From Kiritimatiellota bacterium (GTDB lineage: Bacteria > Verrucomicrobiota > Kiritimatiellia > RFP12 > UBA1067), in the NCBI GenBank assembly GCA_009778475.1, contig WRJS01000035.1, forward strand, positions 1 to 32,082: a stretch of 32,082 bases of DNA, read 5' to 3'. Of the stretch, positions 7,188 through 14,238 are shown one piece after another (within the stretch, counting starts at the first letter, position 1; each line of letters starts with the position of its first letter). The notes beneath the pieces were generated by a model. The model was not told the DNA's origin. It saw only the letters and a program-made list of their open reading frames with translations, and searched no databases. The translations under genes were made by a program, and so were the position numbers.

Positions 7188-7919
7188 TTAATTCGCGGGT
7201 CGTTCGGGGGGTGGCGCGTCGGGGGTCCGCTTGACGGAGCAGTGCAGGTGCTCGCCGCCGCTCGCGCCGGGTTTCTCGTACAGCACGAAGTCGAATCCGG
7301 ATTGCCACGCGAGTTTGGCGAGTTCGCTGAGGCTGATGCCTTCGCAGGTGAGGTCGATCGCGCGCCCTTCGCGGTGCAGGGATTTCTCCAGATGGATGCC
7401 CGTGGGGCGGTAGGCGTCGTGCACCTTGAGTTTCGCCTTGGCGCTTTTTTTCTCCAGCAGGTTGACGAGGCGTTTGAGCGGCACCTCCATGGCGCGGTGG
7501 ATGAGGTGGTCGTCCTCTTCGGGGTCCTTCTTGTTGTCGCTGTCGAACCAGACGCGCTTATCCTCGAAACGCACGATGTCCTTCTTCTCGCTGAACGTCG
7601 CAAGGTCAATCGGGCCAGACGCCAAGGTCTCCCTGCCGCGCGGCAGGTTCGAGTCAACGGGGAACGCCGCGGGCGCGTCGCGCACGGGGCTGTGCAGATC
7701 GGGGGCTGCGGCGGACGGCTGGGGTTCTTCGGTCTTCGCCTCCTCCTCCTTGTCGGGCTTGGGCTTGGCGCGGCGTTCCAGCAGGAAACACGCCGCGACG
7801 CCGAGCACGCACACCAGCGCGGCGACAATCACCGCGTACTTCATCCATGCGTGGAACGCACCCTGCTCGCCGAAGTCCCTGAACGTCTCGGGCGGCGGTA
7901 TCTCGTTCAGAATTGCCAT
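7188..7919 (-). CDS. Membrane-anchored Hedgehog/DD-peptidase (M15-like) family protein
   Basis: 243 residues. A short cytoplasmic start precedes one membrane segment (about 28-46) and a charged, proline-rich linker (50-95), giving an N-in/C-out topology. The C-terminal domain (about 115-232) matches the Hedgehog N-terminal signalling domain: IHLEKSLHREGRAIDL (H176, H182, D189), a SELAKLAWQSGFDFVLYE helix and strand (E215), then EHLHCSVK (H226). These correspond to H135, H141, D148, E177 and H183 of Sonic hedgehog; E127 is replaced by D168. The HxxGxAxD and HxH zinc pattern is shared with LAS/M15 peptidases such as VanX-type DD-peptidases, so a periplasmic, zinc-dependent cell-wall role is likely but inferred. 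The ATG lies 1 nt after the scpB stop codon, so the genes are probably co-translated. Confidence 0.8.
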   Translation of the reverse strand: MAILNEIPPPETFRDFGEQGAFHAWMKYAVIVAALVCVLGVAACFLLERRAKPKPDKEEEAKTEEPQPSAAAPDLHSPVRDAPAAFPVDSNLPRGRETLASGPIDLATFSEKKDIVRFEDKRVWFDSDNKKDPEEDDHLIHRAMEVPLKRLVNLLEKKSAKAKLKVHDAYRPTGIHLEKSLHREGRAIDLTCEGISLSELAKLAWQSGFDFVLYEKPGASGGEHLHCSVKRTPDAPPPERPAN

Positions 7920-7920
7920 G

Positions 7921-8688
7921 TCAGTCTTCCTCGTACAGAGGCTCGCCTGAGGATGCCTCCGCTGTGCCTAAAATCTCCTGCACGGCCGCCGCGTCGCCTT
8001 TCGGGAGCAGTTCCTGCTGCGGCGCGGCCGCGCCGTCCTGATCCTCTTTACGCTTCTCTTTTTTGTGGAGAGCCTTACGCGCCGCGGGCTTGGCGCGTTG
8101 GAGCGTGGGGTCGAGTTCGTTGAGGTCGTCAAGGTTCTTCAAGCCGAAGTGGTCGAGGAACGAGGCGGTTGTGCCGTACAGGAACGGGCGCCCCGGCAGG
8201 TCGCTGCGCCCGACGATGCGGATGAGGTGCAGCTCCATCAGCGCCTTGACGATGTGATCCACCATCACGCCGCGCACGGACTCAATCTCCGACTTCGCGA
8301 TGGGCTGGCGGTACGCGATGATCGCAAGCGTCTCCAGCGCGGGACGCGACAGGCGGTTCGGGCGATCCACTTTCAGCAGGTCGCGCACCCACCGCCCGCA
8401 GCACGCTTGCGTCTGAAAGCGGTAGCCGCCGTTCGTCGCCACCACCTCGATGCCGATGCCCGTGCGGGCTAACTCTTTCGCTATGCCGTCCAGCGCGTCC
8501 GTGATTTCGCGCGGCGACGCCTCCGCAAACAGTTTCAGCGTCTCGCTCTCCTCGCCGCCCGCCACACTCGCGAGACACGCGCGGATGTCCTCCACCGTCA
8601 GCGGGCGATCCGCGCCGAACAGCAACGCGCCGACAATCTGTTGCAGACTCGACGGCAACGGCAGTTTCACATCATCAAGGCTCGCCAT
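7921..8688 (-). CDS. scpB: Segregation and condensation protein B
   Basis: ScpB forms winged-helix dimers that bind ScpA and regulate the Smc condensin complex in chromosome segregation. The 255-residue product has the two winged-helix domains. Its central signature is VDRPNRLSRPALETLAIIAYRQPIAK with SEIESVRGVMVDHIVKALMEL (split for length), and the second domain has GRSDLPGRPFLYGTTASFLDHFGL. The tail beyond about residue 200 is charged and low in complexity. I chose ATG 8688 because GGGAGG lies 8 nt before it; a GTG three codons earlier would abut that site. It overlaps the end of scpA by 14 nt and is followed after 1 nt by the Hedgehog-like gene. Confidence 0.95.
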   Translation of the reverse strand: MASLDDVKLPLPSSLQQIVGALLFGADRPLTVEDIRACLASVAGGEESETLKLFAEASPREITDALDGIAKELARTGIGIEVVATNGGYRFQTQACCGRWVRDLLKVDRPNRLSRPALETLAIIAYRQPIAKSEIESVRGVMVDHIVKALMELHLIRIVGRSDLPGRPFLYGTTASFLDHFGLKNLDDLNELDPTLQRAKPAARKALHKKEKRKEDQDGAAAPQQELLPKGDAAAVQEILGTAEASSGEPLYEED

Positions 8689-9475
8689 ACTCGCCACCTC
8701 CCTTATTCTCGTACATCACATTCGCCTCCGGTAAAATCACAATCTCATGGAACACGTCGTTCTGCTGCAAGACAATCTGGCGCAGGCGCAGCAGTTCCAG
8801 CAGCGCCAGAAACGTCGCGATAATCTCCCCGCGCGGCGACCCCGGGGTGAACAGCGCGGAGAAATACACATGCTGCCGCGCGCGCATCATCTCGACGATC
8901 GCGTCCATCTTGTCCGGCACCGACCAACGTATGCCCTCCAGATGCCCCAGCGGCTCGAGGTCCGTGCGCGAAAGCACATCCTGAAACGCAGACAGCAAGT
9001 CGAACAGCCCGATGTCGCCCAGCGCCTGCCCTACGTCCACCGCGTCCTTCTCGAACGCGGGCGCCTCGCCGCCATAGACGAACGCCTCGCTTTTCAGCAC
9101 CTCCATCTCCAGCAGCCGCCCCGCCGCGTCCTTGAACTTCTTGTACTCGATGAGTTGCCGCACGAGGTCGAGGCGCGGGTCAACCCACTCCTCATCGCCC
9201 CCCTCGTCCGCCGGGCGCGACTCCACGGGCAGCAGCATACGGCTCTTGATCATCATCAGCGTCGATGCCATCACCACGAACTCCCCCGCGATGTTCAGAT
9301 CCAGCATCCGCATGATGTCGAGGTAGTCCATGTACTGCCGCGTGATGCGCTCGATGGGGATGTCATAAATGTCCACCTCCTCGCGCCGTATCAGATACAG
9401 CAACAGGTCAAGCGGTCCCTCAAAGACCTCCAACTCCACCTTGTAATCATCCGCCAGCAACGACTCTACCGACAT
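8675..9475 (-). CDS. scpA: Segregation and condensation protein A
   Basis: ScpA is the kleisin that bridges Smc heads and binds ScpB. The 266-residue product starts MSVESLLADDYKVELEVF and continues EGPLDLLLYLIRREEVDIYD, the typical ScpA N-terminus, followed by IPIERITRQYMDYL and FVVMASTLMMIKSRMLLP. The C-terminal winged helix includes FLALLELLRLRQIVLQQ. GGAGAG precedes ATG 9475; an upstream in-frame extension of 35 codons lies inside the preceding gene and is unlikely to be used. The start sits 14 nt after the LRR gene stop. Its first 65 bp are repeated at 10997-11061 and 12891-12955. Confidence 0.95.
   Translation of the reverse strand: MSVESLLADDYKVELEVFEGPLDLLLYLIRREEVDIYDIPIERITRQYMDYLDIMRMLDLNIAGEFVVMASTLMMIKSRMLLPVESRPADEGGDEEWVDPRLDLVRQLIEYKKFKDAAGRLLEMEVLKSEAFVYGGEAPAFEKDAVDVGQALGDIGLFDLLSAFQDVLSRTDLEPLGHLEGIRWSVPDKMDAIVEMMRARQHVYFSALFTPGSPRGEIIATFLALLELLRLRQIVLQQNDVFHEIVILPEANVMYENKGGGEYGEP
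9411..9475 (-). repeat. scpA 5'-end repeat, copy A (true scpA start)
   Basis: First 65 bp of scpA, from ATG to GACCGCT. It aligns without gaps to copies B and C, with about 8 differences from each (counted by eye). Similarity with copy B continues upstream through CAAAAAACTC and the TAG stop codon of the preceding gene. Confidence 0.9.
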
Positions 9476-9489
9476 ACCAAAAAACTCTC

Positions 9490-11061
9490 CTATTCCCTGA
9501 TGACCTCGCACGTATCGGGAACCGCCTTTTTCCCGACAACCGTATTTAGGGGTACAGTTACACGTTTTAAATTGCGACAACCGTAAAATGCTTCATCCCC
9601 AATAGATACAACGCTTGAAGGAATCGTCACGCTTGTCAGCGCATGGCAAAAAGCAAATGCCTTATAGCCTATATTCGTGACGTTGGGCGGGATTGTCACC
9701 TCCCACAAACGGCTACACCCATCAAACGCCCTGTGCCCGATGTTCGTGACGCTGGACGGGATTGCAATATGCGTCAAGCCACGGCATTTCAAAAATGCGC
9801 CCTCTCCGATGGAGGTTACACCTTCTGGAATCGTCACATCTGTCATTCCAGCGTAATACTCGCATACCACATGCCCGATGGATTTAGCATTGGACGGGAG
9901 CGTCAAGCGTGTTGCGCCTTGATACCCGGAAAACGCGCAAACCCCGATGGACGTGACCGTTGACGGGATGGTCACATCCGTCAGTCCAATGCACTCGTCA
10001 AACGCTTCTTGCCCAATGGAGATCACGCCTTCAGGAAGCGTTACACGCGTCAAGCCCCTGCACCCCCCAAATGCGCGCTCCCCAATGGTTCTGACGCTGG
10101 ATGGGATGGTGACGCACGTCAAGCGGCGGCACCACTGGAACGTCTCTTTCCCGATGACGGTCACGCCCTCTGGAATCACGATGTTTGTCAAACCGTGGCA
10201 CCCGTAAAATGCCTTGTCCCCGATGAAGGTAACGCCCGCAGGAATCACGATGTTCGTTACGCCGTAACAGTCCCAAAACGCACCCTTCCCGATGCTTGTG
10301 ACGCTGAGCGGGATTGTTATGTGCGTCAAGTCCCGACACCGCCTGAATGCCCCGTCCCCGATAGACGTTGCCCCTTCGGGAATCGTCGCAATGGTCAAGC
10401 CGTCGTAATATTCAAACAGCACGTTTCCTGTGCCCCCGACATTCGTCTGATGCGTCAAGCGCGTTGCCCCATTATAACCGGAAAACGCGCAGACCCCGAT
10501 AGACGTGACCGTTGAAGGAAGCGTCACGTTCGTGATCCCTGTGCAGCCATTGAACGCCCAACCCCCGATAGACTTGACACCTTCAGGAATCGTCACGTCT
10601 GTCAAACCGCGACACTTGTTAAACGCATATTCCCCGATGGACGAAACACCCTTTGGAATCATGATGTTCGTCAAGCCAGCGTTAGAAAAAGCATAATCCC
10701 CGATGGATACAACACGCTCAGGAATCACGACGCTTGTTAAGCCCTCGCATTCACCGATGGCGAATTCCCCGATGCCCACAACAGGACGCCCCCCCAACGT
10801 AATGGGTATCACGAGAGTGCCCACTGGTTGGGGTGAAACAGCGGGATGATTCCCTTTGAAACTTCTACGCTCGATAATCGCGCCACCGTGCTCCGCCGTA
10901 TAGGTATATGTATATTCACCCACGGTTTCGGTGTTGTTCATCTTTCCGCATCCACATGGCAGCGCAAGCAATCCCGCCAACGACAGGAGCAGGGCGAGCG
11001 GTCTCTTAAAGACCTCCACCTTCACCTTGTAATCGTCCGCAAGCAATGACCCTACCGACAT
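9490..11061 (-). CDS. BspA-type leucine-rich-repeat protein with a signal sequence derived from ScpA
   Basis: 523 residues from ATG 11061, with GGAG ten bases upstream. Residues 1-24 copy the ScpA N-terminus (MSVGSLLADDYKVKVEVFKR), and PLALLLSLAGLLALPCGCG forms a hydrophobic, export-signal-like core. The cysteines suggest a lipoprotein, but the lipobox is not canonical. From about residue 80 there are about 18 units of 23 residues of the TpLRR/LRR_5 form SIGEGAFLKCRGLTHIAIP, as in Bacteroides and Treponema surface proteins involved in adhesion. No enzyme domain is seen. Units 5-8 and 13-16 are near duplicates 552 bp apart. The longer in-frame ORF (to 11190) overlaps the preceding gene and is not favoured. 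The gene ends 14 nt before scpA. A surface role is inferred from family and signal. Confidence 0.85.
   Translation of the reverse strand: MSVGSLLADDYKVKVEVFKRPLALLLSLAGLLALPCGCGKMNNTETVGEYTYTYTAEHGGAIIERRSFKGNHPAVSPQPVGTLVIPITLGGRPVVGIGEFAIGECEGLTSVVIPERVVSIGDYAFSNAGLTNIMIPKGVSSIGEYAFNKCRGLTDVTIPEGVKSIGGWAFNGCTGITNVTLPSTVTSIGVCAFSGYNGATRLTHQTNVGGTGNVLFEYYDGLTIATIPEGATSIGDGAFRRCRDLTHITIPLSVTSIGKGAFWDCYGVTNIVIPAGVTFIGDKAFYGCHGLTNIVIPEGVTVIGKETFQWCRRLTCVTIPSSVRTIGERAFGGCRGLTRVTLPEGVISIGQEAFDECIGLTDVTIPSTVTSIGVCAFSGYQGATRLTLPSNAKSIGHVVCEYYAGMTDVTIPEGVTSIGEGAFLKCRGLTHIAIPSSVTNIGHRAFDGCSRLWEVTIPPNVTNIGYKAFAFCHALTSVTIPSSVVSIGDEAFYGCRNLKRVTVPLNTVVGKKAVPDTCEVIRE
9901..10520 (-). repeat. Internal duplication of a 552-bp (8 x 69 bp) block in the LRR gene
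   Basis: CGTCAAGC followed by GTTGC...GAAAACGCGC and CCCCGAT-GACGTGACCGTTGA occurs at about 9901-9965 and again at about 10453-10517. The spacing equals eight 69-bp LRR units. Both copies encode TVTSIGVCAFSGY-x-GATRL. Confidence 0.75.
10997..11061 (-). repeat. scpA 5'-end repeat, copy B (start of the LRR gene)
   Basis: 65 bp aligned without gaps to the scpA start. Substitutions change E to G and K, E to K, G to R and D to A in the encoded peptide, giving a more basic and hydrophobic N-terminus. Confidence 0.9.
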
Positions 11062-11080
11062 ATCAAAAAACTCCGCAAAC

Positions 11081-12832
11081 CTATTCTTCCCGAAACACAA
11101 AATTGAACCGCCCGCCGGGCGCGGCGTCCCCGTTGACATACCAATCCATCGGGTCATCGGACTGCATATTGTCCGTCCATTTAAATTCAAAGTTGAGTTT
11201 ATCGGGCATGAGGCGCAGGGACGCGCGCGGCACGGTAATCATCATCTTGTTTTTCTCGATGATGTTTTTGAACGCCTTCTCGCCCGCCCCCTTCCATTCA
11301 CCGTTGACGAAGCATTGGAGCGTGTCACCGCCAACGATGCGATAATCGTAGCCCTTCCATCCTGTGGCGAATTTCCTGTCCGCGTCGATATACAGCCGCA
11401 TCCAGTTGTCGCCCGTCTTGGGCGTGATGTCGTCCACGGTCTCGACATAAAAATAAAGGTTGTTTTTGTCGTGCGCCACTTTCATGATGTGAAAGTCATT
11501 GCGCCCCGTGGTGTTGGTGTACGTGACAGGCGGCTCGGACTGTGCGCCGGGATGGTTGCGATGCTGCGCGTCACCTGTGTAATCGGTATAGACAGCCGTC
11601 ACCTGCCCCCAGTGGTTCAGGCTCGTGATGGGCGACGGGACGGGGCGCGACGCGGGGATTTCCCCGATGCCTTTGTATCGCCTGATGTTGTTCACCAACT
11701 GCATATAATAATGGTCTTTGAGCCCTGCGGTAAGGCTCGGCTCGAGGTCGCGACTGTACTCGGGGCTTGCCAGATCGCAAAACCACGAGTGCTCGGGGTT
11801 GCTGTCCTTGCTGTCCCAACGCCCCGCAATCCACTCGTTCCAGCCCGTGACAAAAACAAACGGCACGTTTTCCGCGAGCGCGAATTCCCACTGCTCCTGA
11901 ATATTGTGACCGTAGAAAATATCGGTCTCGGGGTTGCCGTGCGAACGGTTGCGGTAACTGCGCCCCCAGTTGTCCTTGTTGCCATAGAACGCCGCGCCGC
12001 CCATCCCCGCAGTGGGGTTGGGGTGCTGCGCGACCGACACGTTGACGATTTCCCTCTCGCCCCGCGCATTGACATGAACGCTCGGCTGGCGGGTGAAACT
12101 TATCCACGGCCAGCCATTCACGCGCTGCGGCTCGGTTGGCCACTGCGACTCCCTGATGGTGAAAAAGTCAAGGCAACGCTGATCCTTCACGTCTTTCGAC
12201 GCGCCGATGATCAACGGCTTACCGTCTAGATAAAACCAACATTCGGGATGCCTGTAGGGCGCGCCCTCCGCATAGCACCGCTCGTATATCTCCTTGATGG
12301 TCTCCCCCGAACGGGTGTTGGTGTAATAGGCAATGCGGGGAGGGTTTTTCCCTTGCGCCCGCACGGCATCCATCGCTTTCATCAGGGCCTCGGATTGCGC
12401 GGGGTAGGTGTTCCTGTTGGTCGCGTCGATGACCAGCACATCAACGCCAGCGTCGGCGAGCAACTGCACGTTCCGCAGATGCACCCACTCGTCATCGCCC
12501 CGATAATAACCGTAAACCGGCTCACCCCAGAAATAATATTTCCCCTTGCCGCCGCCCCAGTTCGGGTCGCTGGCATTCTCAAACACTTCGGGGTGCTTGG
12601 CGTGTATCTCGCTTAAGTCCCAATGCTTCGGGGAAGTCGGCGAACCCTTGTCGCCCTGCCACAGGAAATAAAACATCGCCACATGGCGGCCGGGCTTCGG
12701 GTCGCCCACCGCGTCGTTCTGCAATAACGTGCGCCCCAAATCGTCAGTCCCCGCTAAAACCTGCGCCGAGACGGACGGCGCAGTGCTTACCGTAACACAG
12801 ATAATGATGACTGAAAGAATGACACGCCGCAC
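11081..12832 (-). CDS. Secreted GH99/GH71-like glycoside hydrolase with C-terminal CBM9-like domain
   Basis: 583 residues. The start is GTG 12832, preceded by AAAGGA that overlaps the stop codon of a 36-codon leader ORF. A signal peptide (about 1-24, ending SVSAQ) indicates export. The catalytic-type region resembles GH71/99-like proteins: HVAMFYFLWQGD, EPVYGYYRGDDEWVHLRNVQ, LLADAGVDVLVIDATN, PLIIGASKD and, near residues 325-335, FVTGWNEWIAGRW. From about residue 445 a beta-sandwich segment (NDFHIMKVAHDKNNLYFYVE, DNWMRLYIDAD, YDYRIVGGD, FEFKWTDN) resembles CBM9-type carbohydrate-binding domains. It probably acts on an external polysaccharide such as a mannan. The substrate is not evident and catalytic residues were not assigned. 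It ends 19 nt before the LRR gene. Confidence 0.8.
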   Translation of the reverse strand: MRRVILSVIIICVTVSTAPSVSAQVLAGTDDLGRTLLQNDAVGDPKPGRHVAMFYFLWQGDKGSPTSPKHWDLSEIHAKHPEVFENASDPNWGGGKGKYYFWGEPVYGYYRGDDEWVHLRNVQLLADAGVDVLVIDATNRNTYPAQSEALMKAMDAVRAQGKNPPRIAYYTNTRSGETIKEIYERCYAEGAPYRHPECWFYLDGKPLIIGASKDVKDQRCLDFFTIRESQWPTEPQRVNGWPWISFTRQPSVHVNARGEREIVNVSVAQHPNPTAGMGGAAFYGNKDNWGRSYRNRSHGNPETDIFYGHNIQEQWEFALAENVPFVFVTGWNEWIAGRWDSKDSNPEHSWFCDLASPEYSRDLEPSLTAGLKDHYYMQLVNNIRRYKGIGEIPASRPVPSPITSLNHWGQVTAVYTDYTGDAQHRNHPGAQSEPPVTYTNTTGRNDFHIMKVAHDKNNLYFYVETVDDITPKTGDNWMRLYIDADRKFATGWKGYDYRIVGGDTLQCFVNGEWKGAGEKAFKNIIEKNKMMITVPRASLRLMPDKLNFEFKWTDNMQSDDPMDWYVNGDAAPGGRFNFVFREE

Positions 12833-12844
12833 GTTTTTAATCCT

Positions 12845-12955
12845 TTACCCCCTCACGCCAGACCCACCGCCCGCACACGCGAACAAATCGAGCGGTCCTT
12901 CAAAGACCTCCAGCACGACCTTGTAATCGTCCGCAAGCAATGACTCTATCGACAT
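12845..12955 (-). CDS. 36-codon leader ORF copying the ScpA N-terminus
   Basis: ATG 12955, preceded by GGGGTTAAGG, encodes MSIESLLADDYKVVLEVF, then EGPLDLFACAGGGSGVRG and TAA at 12845-12847. The first 24 residues match ScpA; the rest does not. It lies immediately after a strong promoter-like sequence and ends 12 nt before the GTG of the hydrolase gene, whose ribosome site overlaps its end. It is either a relic of the original scpA start or a translated leader coupling translation into the next gene. It could also be read as a pseudogene fragment. Confidence 0.65.
   Translation of the reverse strand: MSIESLLADDYKVVLEVFEGPLDLFACAGGGSGVRG
12891..12955 (-). repeat. scpA 5'-end repeat, copy C (after the operon promoter)
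   Basis: 65 bp aligned without gaps to copies A and B. It shares the 26-bp stretch beginning TCATTGCTTGCGG with copy B, where copy A differs at three positions. Confidence 0.9.
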
Positions 12956-12990
12956 GGCAAAACCTTAACCCCTCAAAAAAGAAAACAATC

Positions 12991-13019
12991 AGTATAACGT
13001 TTCCACGACCCTGTTTCAA
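12991..13019 (-). promoter_or_regulatory. Strong putative sigma-70 promoter of the scp operon
   Basis: On the minus strand TTGAAA (13014-13019), a 17-nt spacer and TATACT (12991-12996). Transcription should start near 12984, about 30 nt before ATG 12955. The genes downstream to 7188 are separated by at most 19 nt, so one transcript could cover them all. Confidence 0.7.
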
Positions 13020-13037
13020 GCCTGTAAGCGACATCGC

Positions 13038-13047
13038 GAAACGTTTC
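13038..13047. promoter_or_regulatory. Possible LacI-type operator (GAAACGTTTC)
   Basis: A 10-bp palindrome with central CG just upstream of the -35 box. A related GGAAACGTT occurs in the promoter spacer. LacI/GalR regulators favour such sites, but 10 bp is short and the flanks are not symmetric. Confidence 0.3.
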
Positions 13048-13198
13048 CGGTCGCCGTATTCTCTCGGCTAACGCGCCTTAACTTTGCCTTGCCATATCAT
13101 GGCCGAGATGAAAAAGGCTGACCCCTTGTTGTTATGTGTTATGGAGCGTGGCGACGCGCCGCCGCGTTCAACATTCCTAATTCTTCATCTCTCCCTGC

Positions 13199-13227
13199 TT
13201 GACCTCGCGGGCAAACGGGGTTATGAT
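13199..13227 (+). promoter_or_regulatory. Putative sigma-70 promoter giving a leaderless transcript
   Basis: TTGACC (13199-13204), a 17-nt spacer and TATGAT (13222-13227). The ATG of the next gene is at 13237, so the predicted transcription start falls at or next to the start codon. Confidence 0.6.
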
Positions 13228-13236
13228 TATTTCCTT

Positions 13237-14193
13237 ATGCGTTTTTCGCTTTCGACAAATTGGAATGCCGCGCGTCACGCGGATGGGGAGGCGCTGGTTG
13301 AGGAAATCCTGTCGCTGGGGTTTGATGCGCTGGAGTTGGGGTACAACACGACCGAGGCGCACGTGGAGGGCATCAGGCGGTGCGTCGCGTCCGGCGCGGT
13401 GACCGCCGATAGCGTCCACAGTTACTGCCCTGTCCCCATCAGCGCGCCGCACGGCTATCCCGAGTTGTACCTGCTGGCCTCGCTGGATGACGACGACCGC
13501 GCGATGGCCACCATCATGCTGGGGCGCACGCTGGAGTTCGCCGCGACAATGGGCGCGCGCGCGGTCGTGCTGCACGCGGGGCGGGTCTTCCTCGACTCGC
13601 GGCTGTTCGGGAGCCTCAGCACGCGGCAATTGCAGGATGTGCTGTCGGAGGCGGGCAACGACCCGGCTTCCATGCGTTACCAGAAGGTGCTGGAAAAGGC
13701 ATTGCGGCGGCGGGCGAAACGCGCCCCAAAACATTTCGACGGGTTCTGCCGCTCGCTCGACACGTTGCTCCCGCGCTTTGAAAAGGCGGGCGTCACGCTG
13801 TGCCTTGAAAACCTCCCGTCCATCGAGGGCTTCCCCGACCGGGACGAGATGCAGCGGCTCCGCGCGCGTTTCGCCTCCGCCCCGCTCGCCTACTGGCACG
13901 ACATGGGGCATGGGCAGGTGCGCGAGTTCTTCGGCTGGGAGGGTCACCTCGACACCGCGCGTCTGCTGCTGCCCATGACGCGCGGCATCCACATCCACGA
14001 CGCGCTGCCCATCGACAACGACCATCTGCCGCCGGGGAGAGGGCGGATTGATTTCAGCGCGTTTGCGTTCTACGGCGCGGCGGACGTCATCCGCGTGTTC
14101 GAGCCTGAGCCGCAGGCCAAGCCCGAGGTCCTGCGCGACGCGCTCCGCAGGGTGCGCCAGGCATGGGCGGGCGATGCGGGGTTGACATCCTGA
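13237..14193 (+). CDS. Sugar phosphate isomerase/epimerase-like TIM barrel protein
   Basis: 318 residues from ATG 13237 (MRFSLSTNWNAARHADGEAL). I prefer this start to the longer in-frame ORF because homology begins here and a promoter ends 9 nt upstream. No ribosome site is visible. The protein fits the xylose-isomerase-like/AP-endonuclease-2 TIM barrel, with metal-site motifs VHSYCPVP, ARAVVLHAGRVF, GVTLCLENLPS, YWHDMGHGQV and RGIHIHDALP. Such proteins isomerise or epimerise sugars, or act as endonuclease IV. The insertion near residues 120-170 (RRRAKRAPKHFDGFCRSLDT) and the lack of endonuclease IV signatures favour a sugar enzyme. The substrate is unknown. It is transcribed divergently from the scp operon. 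Confidence 0.8.
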   Translation: MRFSLSTNWNAARHADGEALVEEILSLGFDALELGYNTTEAHVEGIRRCVASGAVTADSVHSYCPVPISAPHGYPELYLLASLDDDDRAMATIMLGRTLEFAATMGARAVVLHAGRVFLDSRLFGSLSTRQLQDVLSEAGNDPASMRYQKVLEKALRRRAKRAPKHFDGFCRSLDTLLPRFEKAGVTLCLENLPSIEGFPDRDEMQRLRARFASAPLAYWHDMGHGQVREFFGWEGHLDTARLLLPMTRGIHIHDALPIDNDHLPPGRGRIDFSAFAFYGAADVIRVFEPEPQAKPEVLRDALRRVRQAWAGDAGLTS

Positions 14194-14210
14194 GCCAATG
14201 GCCGTATCAT
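14182..14210 (+). promoter_or_regulatory. Consensus-like sigma-70 promoter
   Basis: TTGACA (14182-14187), exactly 17 nt, TATCAT (14205-14210). The -35 box lies in the last codons of the TIM-barrel gene. It would drive the next three genes from a start near 14217. Confidence 0.75.
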
Positions 14211-14238
14211 TTGAACATCACAGGACAGAAAGGAAAGT

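Noticed and set aside
6495..8123. Plus-strand open frame of 542 codons
   Set aside because: Runs across repeats, the lipoyl gene and the Hedgehog-like gene in antisense, with no domain.
9476..9580. 35-codon upstream extension of scpA
   Set aside because: It lies inside the LRR gene in another frame; GGAGAG precedes ATG 9475, where ScpA homology begins.
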